DNA of 64,000 nucleotides from Strongylocentrotus droebachiensis. Lineage: Eukaryota > Echinodermata > Echinoidea > Camarodonta > Strongylocentrotidae. The DNA lies in NCBI GenBank assembly GCA_035222895.1, contig JAVYIG010000096.1:744001-808000 (forward strand). Reading direction: 5' to 3'. A program made the translations under genes and the position numbers. Under the pieces are notes generated by a model. That model had not been told where the DNA came from, searched no databases, and was given only the letters and a program-made list of their open reading frames with translations. Positions 32,267 to 44,498 of this stretch are shown in pieces (positions within the stretch are counted from its first letter, which is position 1; every line of letters begins with the position of its first letter).

Positions 32267-32970
32267 GCTCTAATGTGTGTGTACATACAAAGTACCCAAA
32301 CAGTCATTCTGTGACTCAAAAATGTAATTTCTTTTAACCAATAATGTTACTTGTATTATACAATCATGGGTAAATATGCATGACATATGTTACATGCAAA
32401 TACTACTGAAACCATTTGTACACAGTTTTTGTCCCCAAGTCCCCCTGAGTTTCTCATGGGTTTACATCGGAAAAAACCCGCTTAGTTTCGTGCGTTTTTT
32501 TTTTATCACACTCCTGTGCAGGCTTTTTTTCCAGGGAGGTTTAAAGTGAGTTTGGGGGGTTCTTGCATAGCCATTAACTCCACCGTAAGTTCTTGATTAA
32601 AAAATGCGGCTTTGTACAGTAAGTAAAACTATTCCTACTATTTTAAGATTGTTATACACCAAAGAAAACAGAAAACATGAAAAGCCAAACAAACGAACGA
32701 ACGCAAATACGATGGTGCCTAGACTCACATGATATAACAGAAATATTTCATATATATTTCAAACAATATGATTGATGATACACTAGGACGGCATTACTTG
32801 ATTGAACAAGTTGAAATCTTAGAAATAAAAAAAATAAACATTGAACAACAGGGGTAGGGGCAACGTACCTTCCCCACTTTTCAAATTATCTAAACATGAC
32901 CCTTTATATTTCTGGAAAAGGCCAGTTTCTCTTCTGATAATTAATTTTCATATATACTTACACCAGTTTA
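32267..32970. other. Diverged repeat-block tail, no gene
   Basis: Parallels 23.07-23.47 kb (GTTTACATCGGAA, CAGGGAGGTTTAA). Nothing coding seen. Confidence 0.5.
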
Positions 32971-32974
32971 TCTA

Positions 32975-33290
32975 AAATAAGTGCCACTATTACAATCTGA
33001 TAATTGCGCCATTGTGTATGTCAAGTGCCACTTTTCGTTTCAAATAAGTAATCCTTTCCTTCCTTGTAAATGCCCCCATTTACCTCTAAAAGTTGTCCCA
33101 ATTCAAATCTGACACTTGCCCACTTTTAGTTTGACAAGTGCTCCGTTTATTTTTTCACGATGGACTTTTCTCTTCTTACAAATGACCTTTTTCAAATTTA
33201 ATGTGTTCTTTTTCAAATGCGATGGGTGCACCTTATTCAATGTGATAAGTGCAAATGTTCAATTATGATATGTTAGCCTGGTTCTTATTG
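32975..33290. repeat. Degenerate AAGTGCCC minisatellite
   Basis: Roughly 25-35 bp units of the form (TGA)TAAGTGCCCxTTTxxTTTC. The same degenerate unit recurs at 46.40-46.62, 51.25-51.47 and 52.02-52.19 kb. Confidence 0.7.
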
Positions 33291-33399
33291 ATCGGTGGCC
33301 CTTGTCTTTCCTTTCTAAAATCTATCATAGTATCCTCCCCCAGCTTAGACGTGGACTACAACATTTTTTACCAATATCTGTTATCTGCCATTCCAGTAT

Positions 33400-34095
33400 A
33401 CTCTTGCATTATAATTTCAATCTAGGTATGTTGTCTTTCTCCAAGTCGCTTCATATACGGTGTAGTATTTTCAGCTTTTCCTTCCAAAAAATATCTCAAG
33501 AGACAATGTTGTCTTATAATATTAACAACATTCCTTTTTCTTTCTTTAACTAAGGATATTCTGTTTAAGCACCTGACAGTATCAGTTATATTTTGTGCTG
33601 GGTAGTAGCAATTATTGACCCTCTCGATTACATGTCCATCTAATTGCAAACATAGTATTAAAGGGCTGTTATTCTGCCTTAACATAAATCGTAGACGTGT
33701 CGTTCTTAAAATTCACATCTAGGCCAAACTCTTCACTTTTGACTTACACAGCATCCACTAACTATTGCATATCTCCTTCCTTTTCTGCAGACTGTCAGTA
33801 TCATCAGCACAGTGCAAATCAGTGATGTTCACACCTTCAACACTGATACTTTTCATTTCTTCAATTTCTCTGAAATATCAACTCTTTGCAGAGTTTAAAA
33901 ATAATTTAGGCCAAACTCTTCACTTTTGACTTACACAGCATCCAATAATTGTTGCATATCTCCTTCCATCTCTGCAGACTGTTAGTATCATCAGCACAGT
34001 GCAAAGCACTGATGTTCACACGTTCACCACTGATACTCTTCATATTTACAATTTCCCTGAAATATCAACTCTGTGCACAGGTTAAACAAAGTTAG
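33400..34095 (-). mobile_element. LINE reverse-transcriptase relic with internal duplication
   Basis: The minus strand of 33.72-34.08 kb gives INVEGVNITDLHCADDTDSL, a decayed version of the RT catalytic region (normally YADD/FADD). It is followed at 33.42-33.69 by DGHVIERVNNCYYPAQNIT, like the post-catalytic VDxFxYLGxxI segment of non-LTR RTs. The catalytic part is present twice (33,721 and 33,909, period 188). Frames are broken. Confidence 0.65.
33721..34088. repeat. 188 bp tandem duplication within the LINE relic
   Basis: AGGCCAAACTCTTCACTTTT, GCAGACTGT(C/T)AGTATCATC and GAAATATCAACTCT recur in order in both copies. Confidence 0.9.
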
Positions 34096-34403
34096 GGAAA
34101 ATAATCCTCTTTTCATATGTGTAAAGCGTGTAATTTTATTGTTGATTTGTATTGCAGCTGTTTACTCATTGTGCAGTTTGGAGTGGGATGCATGTTCTTA
34201 TCCAAAGGTTACTATTTGTAGGTGCCTCGTTTTGTACGAAAAAGTGCCCTTCTTGTTAGTGCCTCCCCCCCCCCCCTGGAAAGGTACTTATTCGCCCCCA
34301 CCATACTCTGTCAGTTATTTTGTATGCCAACGAAAAATACATATTGTGTCAATTCGTGCCAATACTCAGTTGTAAATACTCATGGAAATGAGTGTCTATG
34401 TAT

Positions 34404-34660
34404 TTAACATTTCTCTCTTTGTCTCTCTCTTCTTGACTTTTATCTTTCTCCTCCTTTTAATATTAACACCATTCTACCCTTCATTCCTTTCCCTTATTCT
34501 CACACGGATTTTTCTTTCAATCATTATTTTGATTGTTTCAGTTTATCCTCTACTATCCCCTCCCCCTCTCTTTCCATCTCTTTTTCTTTCTCTCTCTCTC
34601 TTTCAATCTGTTCTTCTCTTCGATTATCTCCCTTTGTACCTTTATCTCTTCTTCAAAATT
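34404..34660. repeat. TC-rich simple sequence
   Basis: Pyrimidine-rich with CTCTCT tracts. The hydrophobic plus-strand frame here is a composition artefact. Confidence 0.75.
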
Positions 34661-37300
34661 GTTTTGATATCACGTGTATATATGTATACTGATGCAATAT
34701 TCTTCTTTGTTTATATACTCTATTAATTGTATACATTTTAATATTATTGTTAAAATCAATTTGTATAATATGTAGAATAATTCCAGTTTAAACTGATCCA
34801 ATCAGCCTGAGTGTGTTGTTGGTCCGTTTTTATATACATAATTAATTAATGAATAAATCAATAAACAAAAGTAAATAATTATCATCATTATTATTATTAC
34901 TTTCAGCTAAAACGATTCGATTCTTTACTGTTACAGTTTCTGTCTATGACTCTAAAATAAAAATGTAATCATTTTTCTAAAATATGAAACAGTAAATGAA
35001 CTACTCACGTTCTGTTTATATCCGTAGGTCTTTAAATGCAGATCGATGACGTCATTTACTGCCTTAAGTTTAGAGGAACGACGAGTTGTTTTGATGTAAT
35101 AATAATGGAGGAAAAATGGTCTATAAACTACTGGTTATAACAATTATAACGATATAGTCCGTAGTGGCAGTCCGTGCAGAAGAATCCCTGATTAACACGA
35201 CGCGTCTTGACGGTGCTTGCGATTCAAGTTGATGTCCTCTTGAAAAATGATGAGACTAAATATTTGAAGATGAGTCTTCTGCAACAATTCACCAGTCTCT
35301 TGACACTATTGAAGTCATTGATTGACTGTCCGGATGCGCTTGCAATTGATTCATCTAATGTGCTCAATTAGCCTGCTTGATATAAGAGTGAACTCGAAAA
35401 GTTCTCACAATGCGGTACCCAGCTCCAAGCAGACTACTTTATAGCAGTCCACGAGGAAGAAATAGAATGCAGCGTCAGCAAGTCTAACCCAACGGGATCG
35501 GGTCGAAGTTTGTGATTGGTTTCACTTGTGCACGTGATGATGATGCCATAAATCTCGTAACCCAGACAATATGTGTGCGTGTGTGTGAACATTGTAATGT
35601 ATGTTGGCAGCCCTGCATTGGTAGACCCACGGAAATTTGGTAGATCATTTCCCCCTTTTGGCTCGGGGAGAGGGGATTTAGGAAAGCAGGTGAATGGAGA
35701 GAGAAAGGGGGATTAAATGAGTGTGTGAGTGGTTGAGATTGTGTGTGAGAGAAATTGAATAAGTGAAAGATATATATATACATATATAAATATATGTATA
35801 TATATATAATTGAGACAAAGAGAGAGAGAGAGAGAGAGACGGAGAGGGAGAGAAAGAAAGAAAGAATTTGGTGGTGTAGCAGAGTATATGGGATGTGCGT
35901 GTGTGTACATGTATATGTGTGTTTAAGACAAAGAGATTTAGTTACAGTGAGTTGGTGTTAGAGAAAGATTGATTGAGGGAAGGAGAGAACAAAATGGGCT
36001 GTGTATGTGTTGTGTGATTGGATGAAATAGAGATTATGCGAGTGTGCCTTGTGTGAGACAGGGGTTAACTGAATGTGTGTACAACAAGTATAAGAGAGAC
36101 AGAGAGAGTGTGGAGGTGCTTGTGTTTATGAGAGAGAGAGAGGAAAATACTTATTAAGATAAACTAGTAAAATAAAAAATACAAGAACAATACATTTTGG
36201 GGAAGATATGGTTAGACAGACAACTACTAGCCAAAGCTTGGGAAAATGAAAACTGGTCGAATAGTAATTATCACAAAATAATCCGCAACAATTCGGCTTA
36301 AACTATTGCAGTGAAACACAACATGCGCACAAATATGAACAGCGCCGTCTAGCGCTTATTAGTGAAATACGCACATTGTCTTTTATCTAAAATAAAGCGA
36401 ATTGAATTTATTGATGCTTGGTGTATAGGATTATGAAGCATATCCATCCTTTTTTTCAAATACCATATAAACTGGAGGTTTTACTTCTTTATCAGAGCAA
36501 GCCACCCCACCTATTTGACACATCAGACACACCGTCAAACCGAGTCCAAACCGACTGACTTAATTGCATATGGGTGTAATGTAATTGTTTGATCGATCTG
36601 TTGTCGGTCTCATTAGTGTGACTGGGACTTGGGAGATTTTGTAAGCATATATGTAGGTATTTATTGATCTTGGATGGGAATCACATCATTTTTTTGTAAT
36701 GCATTCGAGCAAACATCACCTCTAGCACCCTTTGAGTTTAGGTAACTTCATTTTTGTTAAACAGACTTTAACGATATCCATACAAACAACAGTAAGACAT
36801 GTATAAACTGTTAAACATTCCATTTAATACAATACATGGACCAAAGTTCAAAAATATGTTGCTCCATTCGTAAATACAATTGTTGTCGATAAATAAACTT
36901 AAATACAGAATGAAGAAAAATTCGTGATAGTTGAACAGTGAAGTTACCGTAAGCCCTACCCCCACCATCGATCTCTCTCCCTCTATCTCGCTTCTTTATC
37001 CTTCCCCACCTCTCTCCATTTCTCTCTCTCTCTCTCACTTCCTCTTTCAATCTTTCCCTCTCTTACTCCCTTTTAATAGAAAGCTCTGAATCTTCTCCAA
37101 TCTGTCTCGCCCTCTATTTCTCTTTCTCCTAGCTCTCCTAATCTCCTCTTTATGTTTCTATCTTTCCCTCTTTCTCATTAACATTTTTTTATCTGCCACT
37201 TGTATGCCTTTCTTTTCATCTGCAACTTTGTCTTTCTTTCTGCATTTCTTTTTTATTTCCAGTTTCATATGGTGGTGATTGTTTTACCTGACTGCTAAGA
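34661..37300. other. No gene seen; AG- and TG-rich stretches and microsatellites
   Basis: Purine-rich and GTGTGT-rich text between about 35.7 and 36.2 kb with (TA)n at 35,770-35,808 and (GA)n at 35,819-35,840; pyrimidine-rich text at 36.97-37.24 kb. Confidence 0.55.
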
Positions 37301-37317
37301 AACCATAATATGCTTGT

Positions 37318-37482
37318 AAGTAAACTTTTAGGGGACCGACGGCTTCGAGTCCTCTCCAAGTGACTTGGTAATGATGATTAATGTCCTACTAAAGGGCACG
37401 AGCGCATTGACTTGGTTGGGTTCGAACCCGGGACCCTCCGGTTACGAGACCACTGCTATACCAATGAGCCACCGCACCTCCA
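37318..37482 (-). mobile_element. tRNA-derived SINE
   Basis: The minus strand starts GGTGCGGTGGCTCATTGGTA (A box), passes a CTCGTAA anticodon-like loop, and has the B box GGTTCGAACCC (37,419-37,429). A non-tRNA body of about 90 bases follows. The loop would be Thr-like (CGT), but the D-stem region and the lack of a proper acceptor stem and CCA side mark it as a SINE head rather than a working tRNA. Confidence 0.75.
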
Positions 37483-37798
37483 CATTACAGAGTAATGGAT
37501 AGTGTAGTTAATAGTTGATAGTGTAGTTAATAGTTGATTGCCAGTTATTTATTGCTGTCAAATGAGCCTTTTAACAATTTACATTAGATCAAACAAATTA
37601 CAGTATATTAAATTAAGTTCGAGAATTCTCAACTCTGACATGACAACGGGTGTTCCAGAATAAACACAGGAATAAACACACCGACAGCCCAACACACAAG
37701 CAAGAACCTGAAGAAGGCCTCACAAGCCGAAAGCCAGCTCGTAATAAACTTGTAAAGTACAGCTACGTCTCACGTTCCTAGACCTTTTTCTTCACGCC

Positions 37799-37802
<4 letters not shown>

Positions 37803-37830
<28 letters not shown>

Positions 37831-37847
37831 CCCATATATATATATAT
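37803..37847. repeat. (TA)n microsatellite broken by CCC
   Basis: TA arrays either side of ATACCCATAT. Confidence 0.9.
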
Positions 37848-38089
37848 CATTGTTATCATTTTAATATATATAAGGGTTATCAAAGCTTGGGTAAAGACAA
37901 AAGCAAAATATATCTGAGAAACAAGTGGTGATTGGTAGACAATTAGGAACTCTGAAGGAAAATGAAATATTGAAACTTGAAAACTGACGTCACGAAAAGT
38001 GTGGGTAAAATGTGAACTGGCAAATCTGGCATGAGACTGTGACGTATTTCTAGCTATTTTTAGTAGTTTATCCAATTTTGTTGATGAAA

Positions 38090-40750
38090 TTTTCACCTGC
38101 CCTTTTTTTTTGTTATCTTAAAGCTTTCCTAAAAGTTACCCTTGTAAAGATTTAATGCATTTGTATGACTGTATTTTTAAATTTTCTTTTAATGTTATGT
38201 ATTAAATATACAACAAGCAACTAGGAAACGACAGGAATTTATTAATCACGTAATGTCAAAACATTAATAATTTGATAAAGAATATCCCTATTAAGATATT
38301 GTTTTCAATACCAAAAGGTTATTTATGTAAAAAAACTGTGTATAAAGGCCACTCAAGGGAGACAAGAAAAGCAGGCTTTATATAGGTATGTCATCATTAT
38401 GTATAACTTCCTTCCATGAGAAACACTCTTAAAGACGGGCGATCTTATTCTTTTTATACAGTTAAAACATATACGGTGTATTGGTAGACGATGTAAATGT
38501 CAACCATCATGTAAATAGTCTCTCGCCAAAATTGTGTTATGATGCCTTTTAGTATGGAGTCATAATAACGAATACATCTAGAGGTTCAACATATTTCAGA
38601 TTGGTGTTTTAATTAGCATCATATTCGGAACCCAACATACATTATGTCGATAGCTGGCGCTATAACCTATACCATGACATATCATTACAGAAAAAAATTC
38701 AGCATAGGATGATATAAACACGATATAAAAGAACGCAATAATCAAACAGGTCATAAACATTCAAAATGGATATGAAATCAACAGAATACCAAAAAATGGA
38801 AGCAAATTTTACAATAAGGCAGCATGGAGAACATTTAAATAAGCATATATCTTCAAAGATGTCGAAATGAAAACATAAGAATACTATTAAATACATCATA
38901 TACCGACTGAAACGAATGAAAAACAGGATGATTATAGAATAATAAGGCAAAGGCATATAATATAAAACTTAGGCCTATACAAAAATGTATGTTTTCTATA
39001 TACATGTACAACAGTTAATACCGATACTTTAATACATACAATCGAAGCTATATATTAAACACTTTGTAGTAAGTGGTTTATCCTATTTTTGTTCAAATAT
39101 TGACATGCCTCTTTCTCCCATGATAAAGCTTTCCTAGAATTGACTTCCTGTAAAGGCTAGAGGCATTAATATGATTGTCATGTTGCATTTTATTTTAATG
39201 TAGACAGGAGAAGAAGCCAATTAATACCACATTTATATATATTATCTAGAAGAGGTCTAGAAAAAGAACTTTCCCAATCAAGGTGCCTATTCTAAATATA
39301 AAAAGAGCAGCTAGGAAACGACAAGAATCTACAGTACATGTAATGTCAAAACATAAATATTATGATAAAGAATATCCCTATTCAATATCATTTTCAATTA
39401 TCGAAAGGTTGTAGGGTGAACCTGTGTATAATTACCACGAAAGGGAGACAAACAAATCAGTCTTTATCGGCAGATAATCTTCATGTATAACTTCCTTCAA
39501 TATGCACTCTTCGAGAGAAAGGGAAACAAAAATTAAAATAGTCTTTCTAGACGGGTGATCATTTGTATACAGTTGAAGCATGATAGACGATGAAGCTGTC
39601 TACTATCATGTAAATACTCACTCGCTCATAGTGTCTTATGATATGTTTTAGTATGGAGGTATAATAACGTTTTCTTTTAGAGGCTCAAAACATCTCAGGG
39701 TGGTGTCCTTTATAGCATCATACTCCGATCCCAACATACATTGCGTCTATAGCGGGCGCTATAACCGTTATCATTACATCAAACAGAGACAGAAAATCAC
39801 ATCTTCAAACAATCTTTACAGTACATGAAGAAGAGAGCATTTAAAAAAATATATTATGCAGGTTTCATTTCATTTACTGCATATGAAAATAATTTACAAA
39901 GTAAGGAATATACATGGTAACAAACATTTACATAATATTCAATAGATACAACAGTTTAAAAAAAAAATAATAATAATGTAATGGCAAGTCATTAAATACA
40001 AATGATGCTAACAATAATCTGCAGTAACAAGGAGGAAACATTGGAAGCATTATGCTTGTAATTAAGGTTCCCTTTACATAATATGGAATGTTATTCACAG
40101 GATAGGACAGAAGAATATAAGTTAACAGAAATCAACAAAATACACAAATATAAGCAGATTTTACAATATGGCAGTATGAAAGACATTTAAATATGCATAT
40201 CATATATGTTCACAAATTGACGAGATGAACATAAAAAAAAAACATACTCATATTATAATGTACAATATATCAACTGCAAAACACATAACTATTGCAGTTG
40301 TAATGCAACGTCATAACTTATACAGTAGGCTTACGGTTCCACCATGTGAAAAGAACTGTCGTTAATCCTTCTTTATTGAGTGTGTGTAGTCCTAAAAAAG
40401 GACTGTTGGTCGTCCCGAGAAGGACTGTTGGTACTCTCTCTTGAGCTTCTAGTTCTAAAGAGAACTAGCGGCGGTAAGAGGGGATGGGTAGTAGGTGGGG
40501 CTCGACATTTCAAACAGATTTACTCTCCATCGTCGGAATAGAAAATAATCCTGTGCTTTCTATGTACATGTACAACATGTTAATACTAGAATAATATTTT
40601 ATTATGTCATTTAGTATGGATAATAACGAATACATTTCGAGGCTCAACAAAAATTCAGATTATTTGGTGTCCTTTATAGCATCATAGTTGGATCGCAGCA
40701 TATATTGTGTCGATAGCTGGCGCTATAGCCCATACATTACATAGAACATA
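38090..40750. repeat. About 1.0 kb unit repeated three times (diverged)
   Basis: The strings GTATGGA(G)..TAATAACG, TAGCATCATA and GATAGCTGGCGCTATA recur near 38.56-38.69, 39.65-39.79 and 40.61-40.74 kb. AAAGCTTTCCTA and AATATCCCTATT recur in the first two units. AT-rich, no coding frame. Confidence 0.8.
40372..40467 (-). promoter_or_regulatory. Three stacked short hairpins followed by AATAAA (histone-3'-end-like)
   Basis: In minus sense: TAGTTCT-CTTT-AGAACTA (40,467-40,450), then ACCAACAGTCC-TTCTC-GGGAC, then ACCAACAGTCCT-TTTTT-AGGACT (40,404-40,388), then AATAAA (40,377-40,372). ACCAACxGTCCTTTTxAGGAC resembles the histone mRNA 3' stem-loop, but the loop is one base too long and no histone reading frame precedes it. 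Confidence 0.35.
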
Positions 40751-42640
40751 GACTGAAATTCACATATCCAAAAATGTATACAAACAAAACAAACATAGAA
40801 TGCTATACACAGGATACCACAGGACATAATAAGCCAACAGGTAATTGGACATTACAAATGGCTTAACATACTTAAAGCTACATCAAGTGTAATAAACAAG
40901 TCATTATGATTAGGGTCCATAAGCTTACACGTGATCATACGATTGAATTTTGCGATTGATTGCATTGATCACTACATTACGGCAATAAATTGAAATTTGC
41001 AACGAATATTTAAAAAAAAACAAGGAGGCACTTTTGACGGGACTGTATAATTAGATACCGCTGATACAAGTACCTCCTCATTAAACTTGCATCATCAAAA
41101 TACTATGAAATGGTATCTGGCAGCTAGGAAAAAAGAGTACTTGCTCATCGCCCTGCATGTTATGACGCTGTTACGCTAGTATATTTATAATTTAATCAGA
41201 GATGGTGAACAAATATTAAATCAACAAGATATACAAATGGAGGCAGATTTAACATTAGTATAGCAATGCACATACCTGTACAACCTGTTTAGGCGAAGAA
41301 AATTGTGAGCATGTAATATTACATCATATATCGACTGAAATAAATGCTGGAATGACTATTCACTTTTGACTTGACAGTAGTAGATACAGCTAATACTATA
41401 ATGAACAGACTCACTGCCTAATTAAATCATCATCATCAAATTAAAACTGGTAACCTAATAAAAGATAAGTACTTGCAATGTCAGAACATTAGAATGACAA
41501 TCAGAGATGATGAACCAGCATCAAATTAACAAAATACAAAAATAATAACAATATATTACGTTTTATATAGGGCTTAATACTTACTTTAAAATTGAAGCAG
41601 ACTGATTTAACAATATAGCAATATGAAACGTATTTACAAGTTCAAGTTCAAGTTGAAAATACAAAAATGTTAACATATTATCATACATCATATACATACT
41701 GAAATTAATGAAAACAGTATCATTATGTAATAGTAAGGTAACGGCATAGTACACAACTTATGAACATGCCCATGAGCTTCCTATATACATGTACATGTAA
41801 CGTTAATACTACAATAGCTGCAATCAAAGCTGTACATGAAACATTTTTAATCATTAAAATGGTAACAAAAATAACTCTAAAGATGGCACCGACATGTACC
41901 GTTAGAACATGTGAGAAAACAGACTCAACTGGTAAAATATAAGATTAACAACATAAGTGAACATGAAATCACAATCTACAGAGAAATATAAAAACAAGTT
42001 TACATTCCCTTGTTCCGACCAGCGGAGAACTGATCAGATATAACCATATTTAATGATTGTTTATGTCCACAATACAATGCTTATTTAAGATTTTCTCTTG
42101 CGAAGTTGCCAGCAACTGTTCTTTAATTTGCTGCACATATTGTTTGGCTTCTTACACTAATGAATTCATATTGCACTTTGACATACCCATGTGTATAGTA
42201 TATACATGCACGCTGAAAGACTCGTTTATTGCACTATATCTTGTATAGATATTTCAAACATCACAACGATTTCATTTCATTTCATTCTCGTTCTGTCACA
42301 TCATGACATGTGTTAACCTACAACAATCGATAACAGATAAAGTTGGGTTCTTCTCAAACTATTGAATCGTCAAAGGAATTGACCGCAAGCGATTAGAAAA
42401 GTTATGTCACACATTACTGTATGCTGTGAGGTTTTGGGATCATCATATTAATAAGAAAATTTCTGACTTAGTCTTGCTGAAAGCCACATGAACCGTTCAT
42501 AATTATGAATGTACGGGACTACACAAACATTTGGTATCAAATTAGGCCCAGATATTTCTGAAATTTAATTTCATATATCGTCTATGAGAACATTTAATGA
42601 GCTATGTTTTTTGTTGTATTCTTCCAAACCAACAAAACAG
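40750..42640. other. AT-rich, no gene seen
   Basis: No frame above noise, no repeat family recognised apart from fragments like the 38-41 kb unit. Confidence 0.45.
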
Positions 42641-42771
42641 AGGAATAAAGAAAACTCTTAACTTGTTTTTAGCCTTTCCCAGAACCCAACGTTCAATATA
42701 ACACAAAGCACACCTTTAATCCAACATATTAAAATGGCACACATCAAAGTATGAATTTGAAAGATATCAAG

Positions 42772-42930
42772 GAGATGGCGTCTGTCGGTTTGTCTTCTTC
42801 TTTCTCTTTCTTGGACATCCATCCAGACTACCATACTCGAAACCATGGCTCTTTGTTTGGTTGTCCCCTCTGATTGTGTCATCTTCATCGGTAGAGTCAG
42901 GTTCAGGAATATTTGTGATGCCTTCCCCTC
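42772..42930 (-). CDS. Possible short exon with acidic then lysine-rich tail (uncertain)
   Basis: After a CATGTACTTAG acceptor (phase 2 if real) the minus strand reads EGITNIPEPDSTDEDDTI, then SHGFEYGSLDG, then PRKRKKKTNRQTPSP and a stop. The acidic-to-basic tail looks like a nuclear-localisation type C-terminus. It lies 1.3 kb past the gene 2 stop and could be an alternative last exon or part of another transcript. No matching donor was found. Confidence 0.25.
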
Positions 42931-43469
42931 TAAGTACATGCAAGATTACATCAAACAATATCAGTAAAAGATGAGGAAGGGTAAACATAACTTTAAAGCA
43001 AAGATTGTAATTTACTTAAATGTTAATGATGATAATAATAATAATATAAATGATAATAATGATAGTAATACTAATAATTGAAGAGAACCTATTTCAACAT
43101 CTCAATAAAAAAGCATAACAAATATGACCATTAATATAAAATAATAATAATACCGTGATCATCCAGTTTTAATGCCACTAACCAGTTTCGGAATTGTGAT
43201 TATCGCTTACTACAATATTTTAAAGGAAAAATAAATTTCAACAGCTAAAATGTACGATAAATATTTTGCTATTTTAAACTAATGAATATAATATTAAAGA
43301 ATTATCGAGAGAAAACGGGGAAGGCTTAGCAATGATCAACATGATTAATAAATACATTGAGAAAAGGATGGAGACATGATAAATTGTTCACATTGATCAA
43401 ACTTGTTGCCCATTACAAAAGAAAGTAATTAATGTTAGACGAAGGTTGTATTTTTGTATTTATTATTAT

Positions 43470-43496
43470 TATTACTATTTTTTTTTTTTTTTTTTT

Positions 43497-43527
<31 letters not shown>

Positions 43528-43550
43528 TTTTTTTTTATTTTTTTTTTGGG
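43470..43550. repeat. Poly-T and (TTTA)n tract
   Basis: Long T run, then about eight TTTA units, then a mixed T run and a short G run. Confidence 0.9.
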
Positions 43551-44019
43551 GGGGAATAGGTGAAATATGATAAGACTGACTTTAAGGTATAAACATTTCC
43601 ATAGTGAACGACAATTATTTGAGTGTGTTATGGGTCTCTTACTCTGGTTGTACATGACCTGTTCTTACTGTAGATAGTCCTGTAAAGTGAGTGTGTGAAA
43701 GAGAGAGAGGAGGAGAAAGAGATAAGGGAAAGAGAAAGAGAAACATGAATATAAATAAAAAAGAGAAATAAAATAAAAAGATAAATAAAAAAAGGAAGAG
43801 AAAGAGAAAGATGAAATTATGGGGAATCAATCTTTCGCACATGCCAGATCAACTCTTTTGAATCACCTACCACTATACTTCTTAAAGACACCAACTGTCC
43901 ATTATTCAAGTGTTCGATTAAAACTCACCTGTTCCGAACTAACTTTCGACTAGACTCAGTTTATATCCAGTCTATATAAATCTGTGTTATTAATTTACAA
44001 CAAAAATCCATAACTTGTC

Positions 44020-44025
44020 TTTATT
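44020..44025 (-). promoter_or_regulatory. Poly(A) signal AATAAA for gene 2
   Basis: Canonical AATAAA on the minus strand, 240 bases after the gene 2 stop; a plausible 3' end for a normal-length 3' UTR. Confidence 0.45.
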
Positions 44026-44264
44026 TAAACTTCTGGCTTCCTGATTTCGATGTACTACTTTTTAAACCGCATCACATTTTTCATGTAGGCATTCTTTCCT
44101 AGCGCCTTCAGCATTTTGCATACGCACTGTTATCATTATTCTCTCCTCATGATGACATTTACCTCTACACAGGTTTATACAGTTCAAATCTGAATATGAT
44201 TAGGGGTATATCTTATTTTACCCTGATATGATAATTACCTTCCTGTATTATAAATTTCGCTGGT

Positions 44265-44498
44265 TCAGGGAACATCTAAATCTGGTGGGGTGACAACTGA
44301 TGAGTATTCTATCTGTTGCTGCACGGACCCTTGGTGCGACGACAGAGGTTCAGGGGCTCTACTTGTTTGACGAGGTGTTATCTCTGACAATGTGGAGTGA
44401 ACGAGGTGTCTGATGTATTCAAGTTGTTGTCTAAGATCCATTTGCTTCAACTCTTCTGACCTTTCATTCAAGTGTAGCATCTTCTTGAAGAAATGGTT
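44265..44498 (-). CDS. Gene 2 terminal coding exon
   Basis: 234 bases, 77 codons plus TGA, phase 0 after acceptor TTACTACCAG. Reads NHFFKKMLHLNERSEELKQM, DLRQQLEYIRHLVHSTLSEI, then a Pro/Ser/Gln-rich tail ending VVTPPDLDVP. The first half is charged and helical (coiled-coil-like), the rest disordered. No domain recognised. A cytosolic C-terminal tail after the LRRs is the simplest reading. Confidence 0.65.
   Translation of the reverse strand, partial: NHFFKKMLHLNERSEELKQMDLRQQLEYIRHLVHSTLSEITPRQTSRAPEPLSSHQGSVQQQIEYSSVVTPPDLDVP

Noticed and set aside
35484-35910. Minus-strand frames in AG-rich text
   Set aside because: Composition artefact of GTGTGT and GAGAGA tracts.
37411-37482. Functional tRNA-Thr gene
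   Set aside because: A and B boxes are present, but the acceptor stem does not pair and a SINE body follows.
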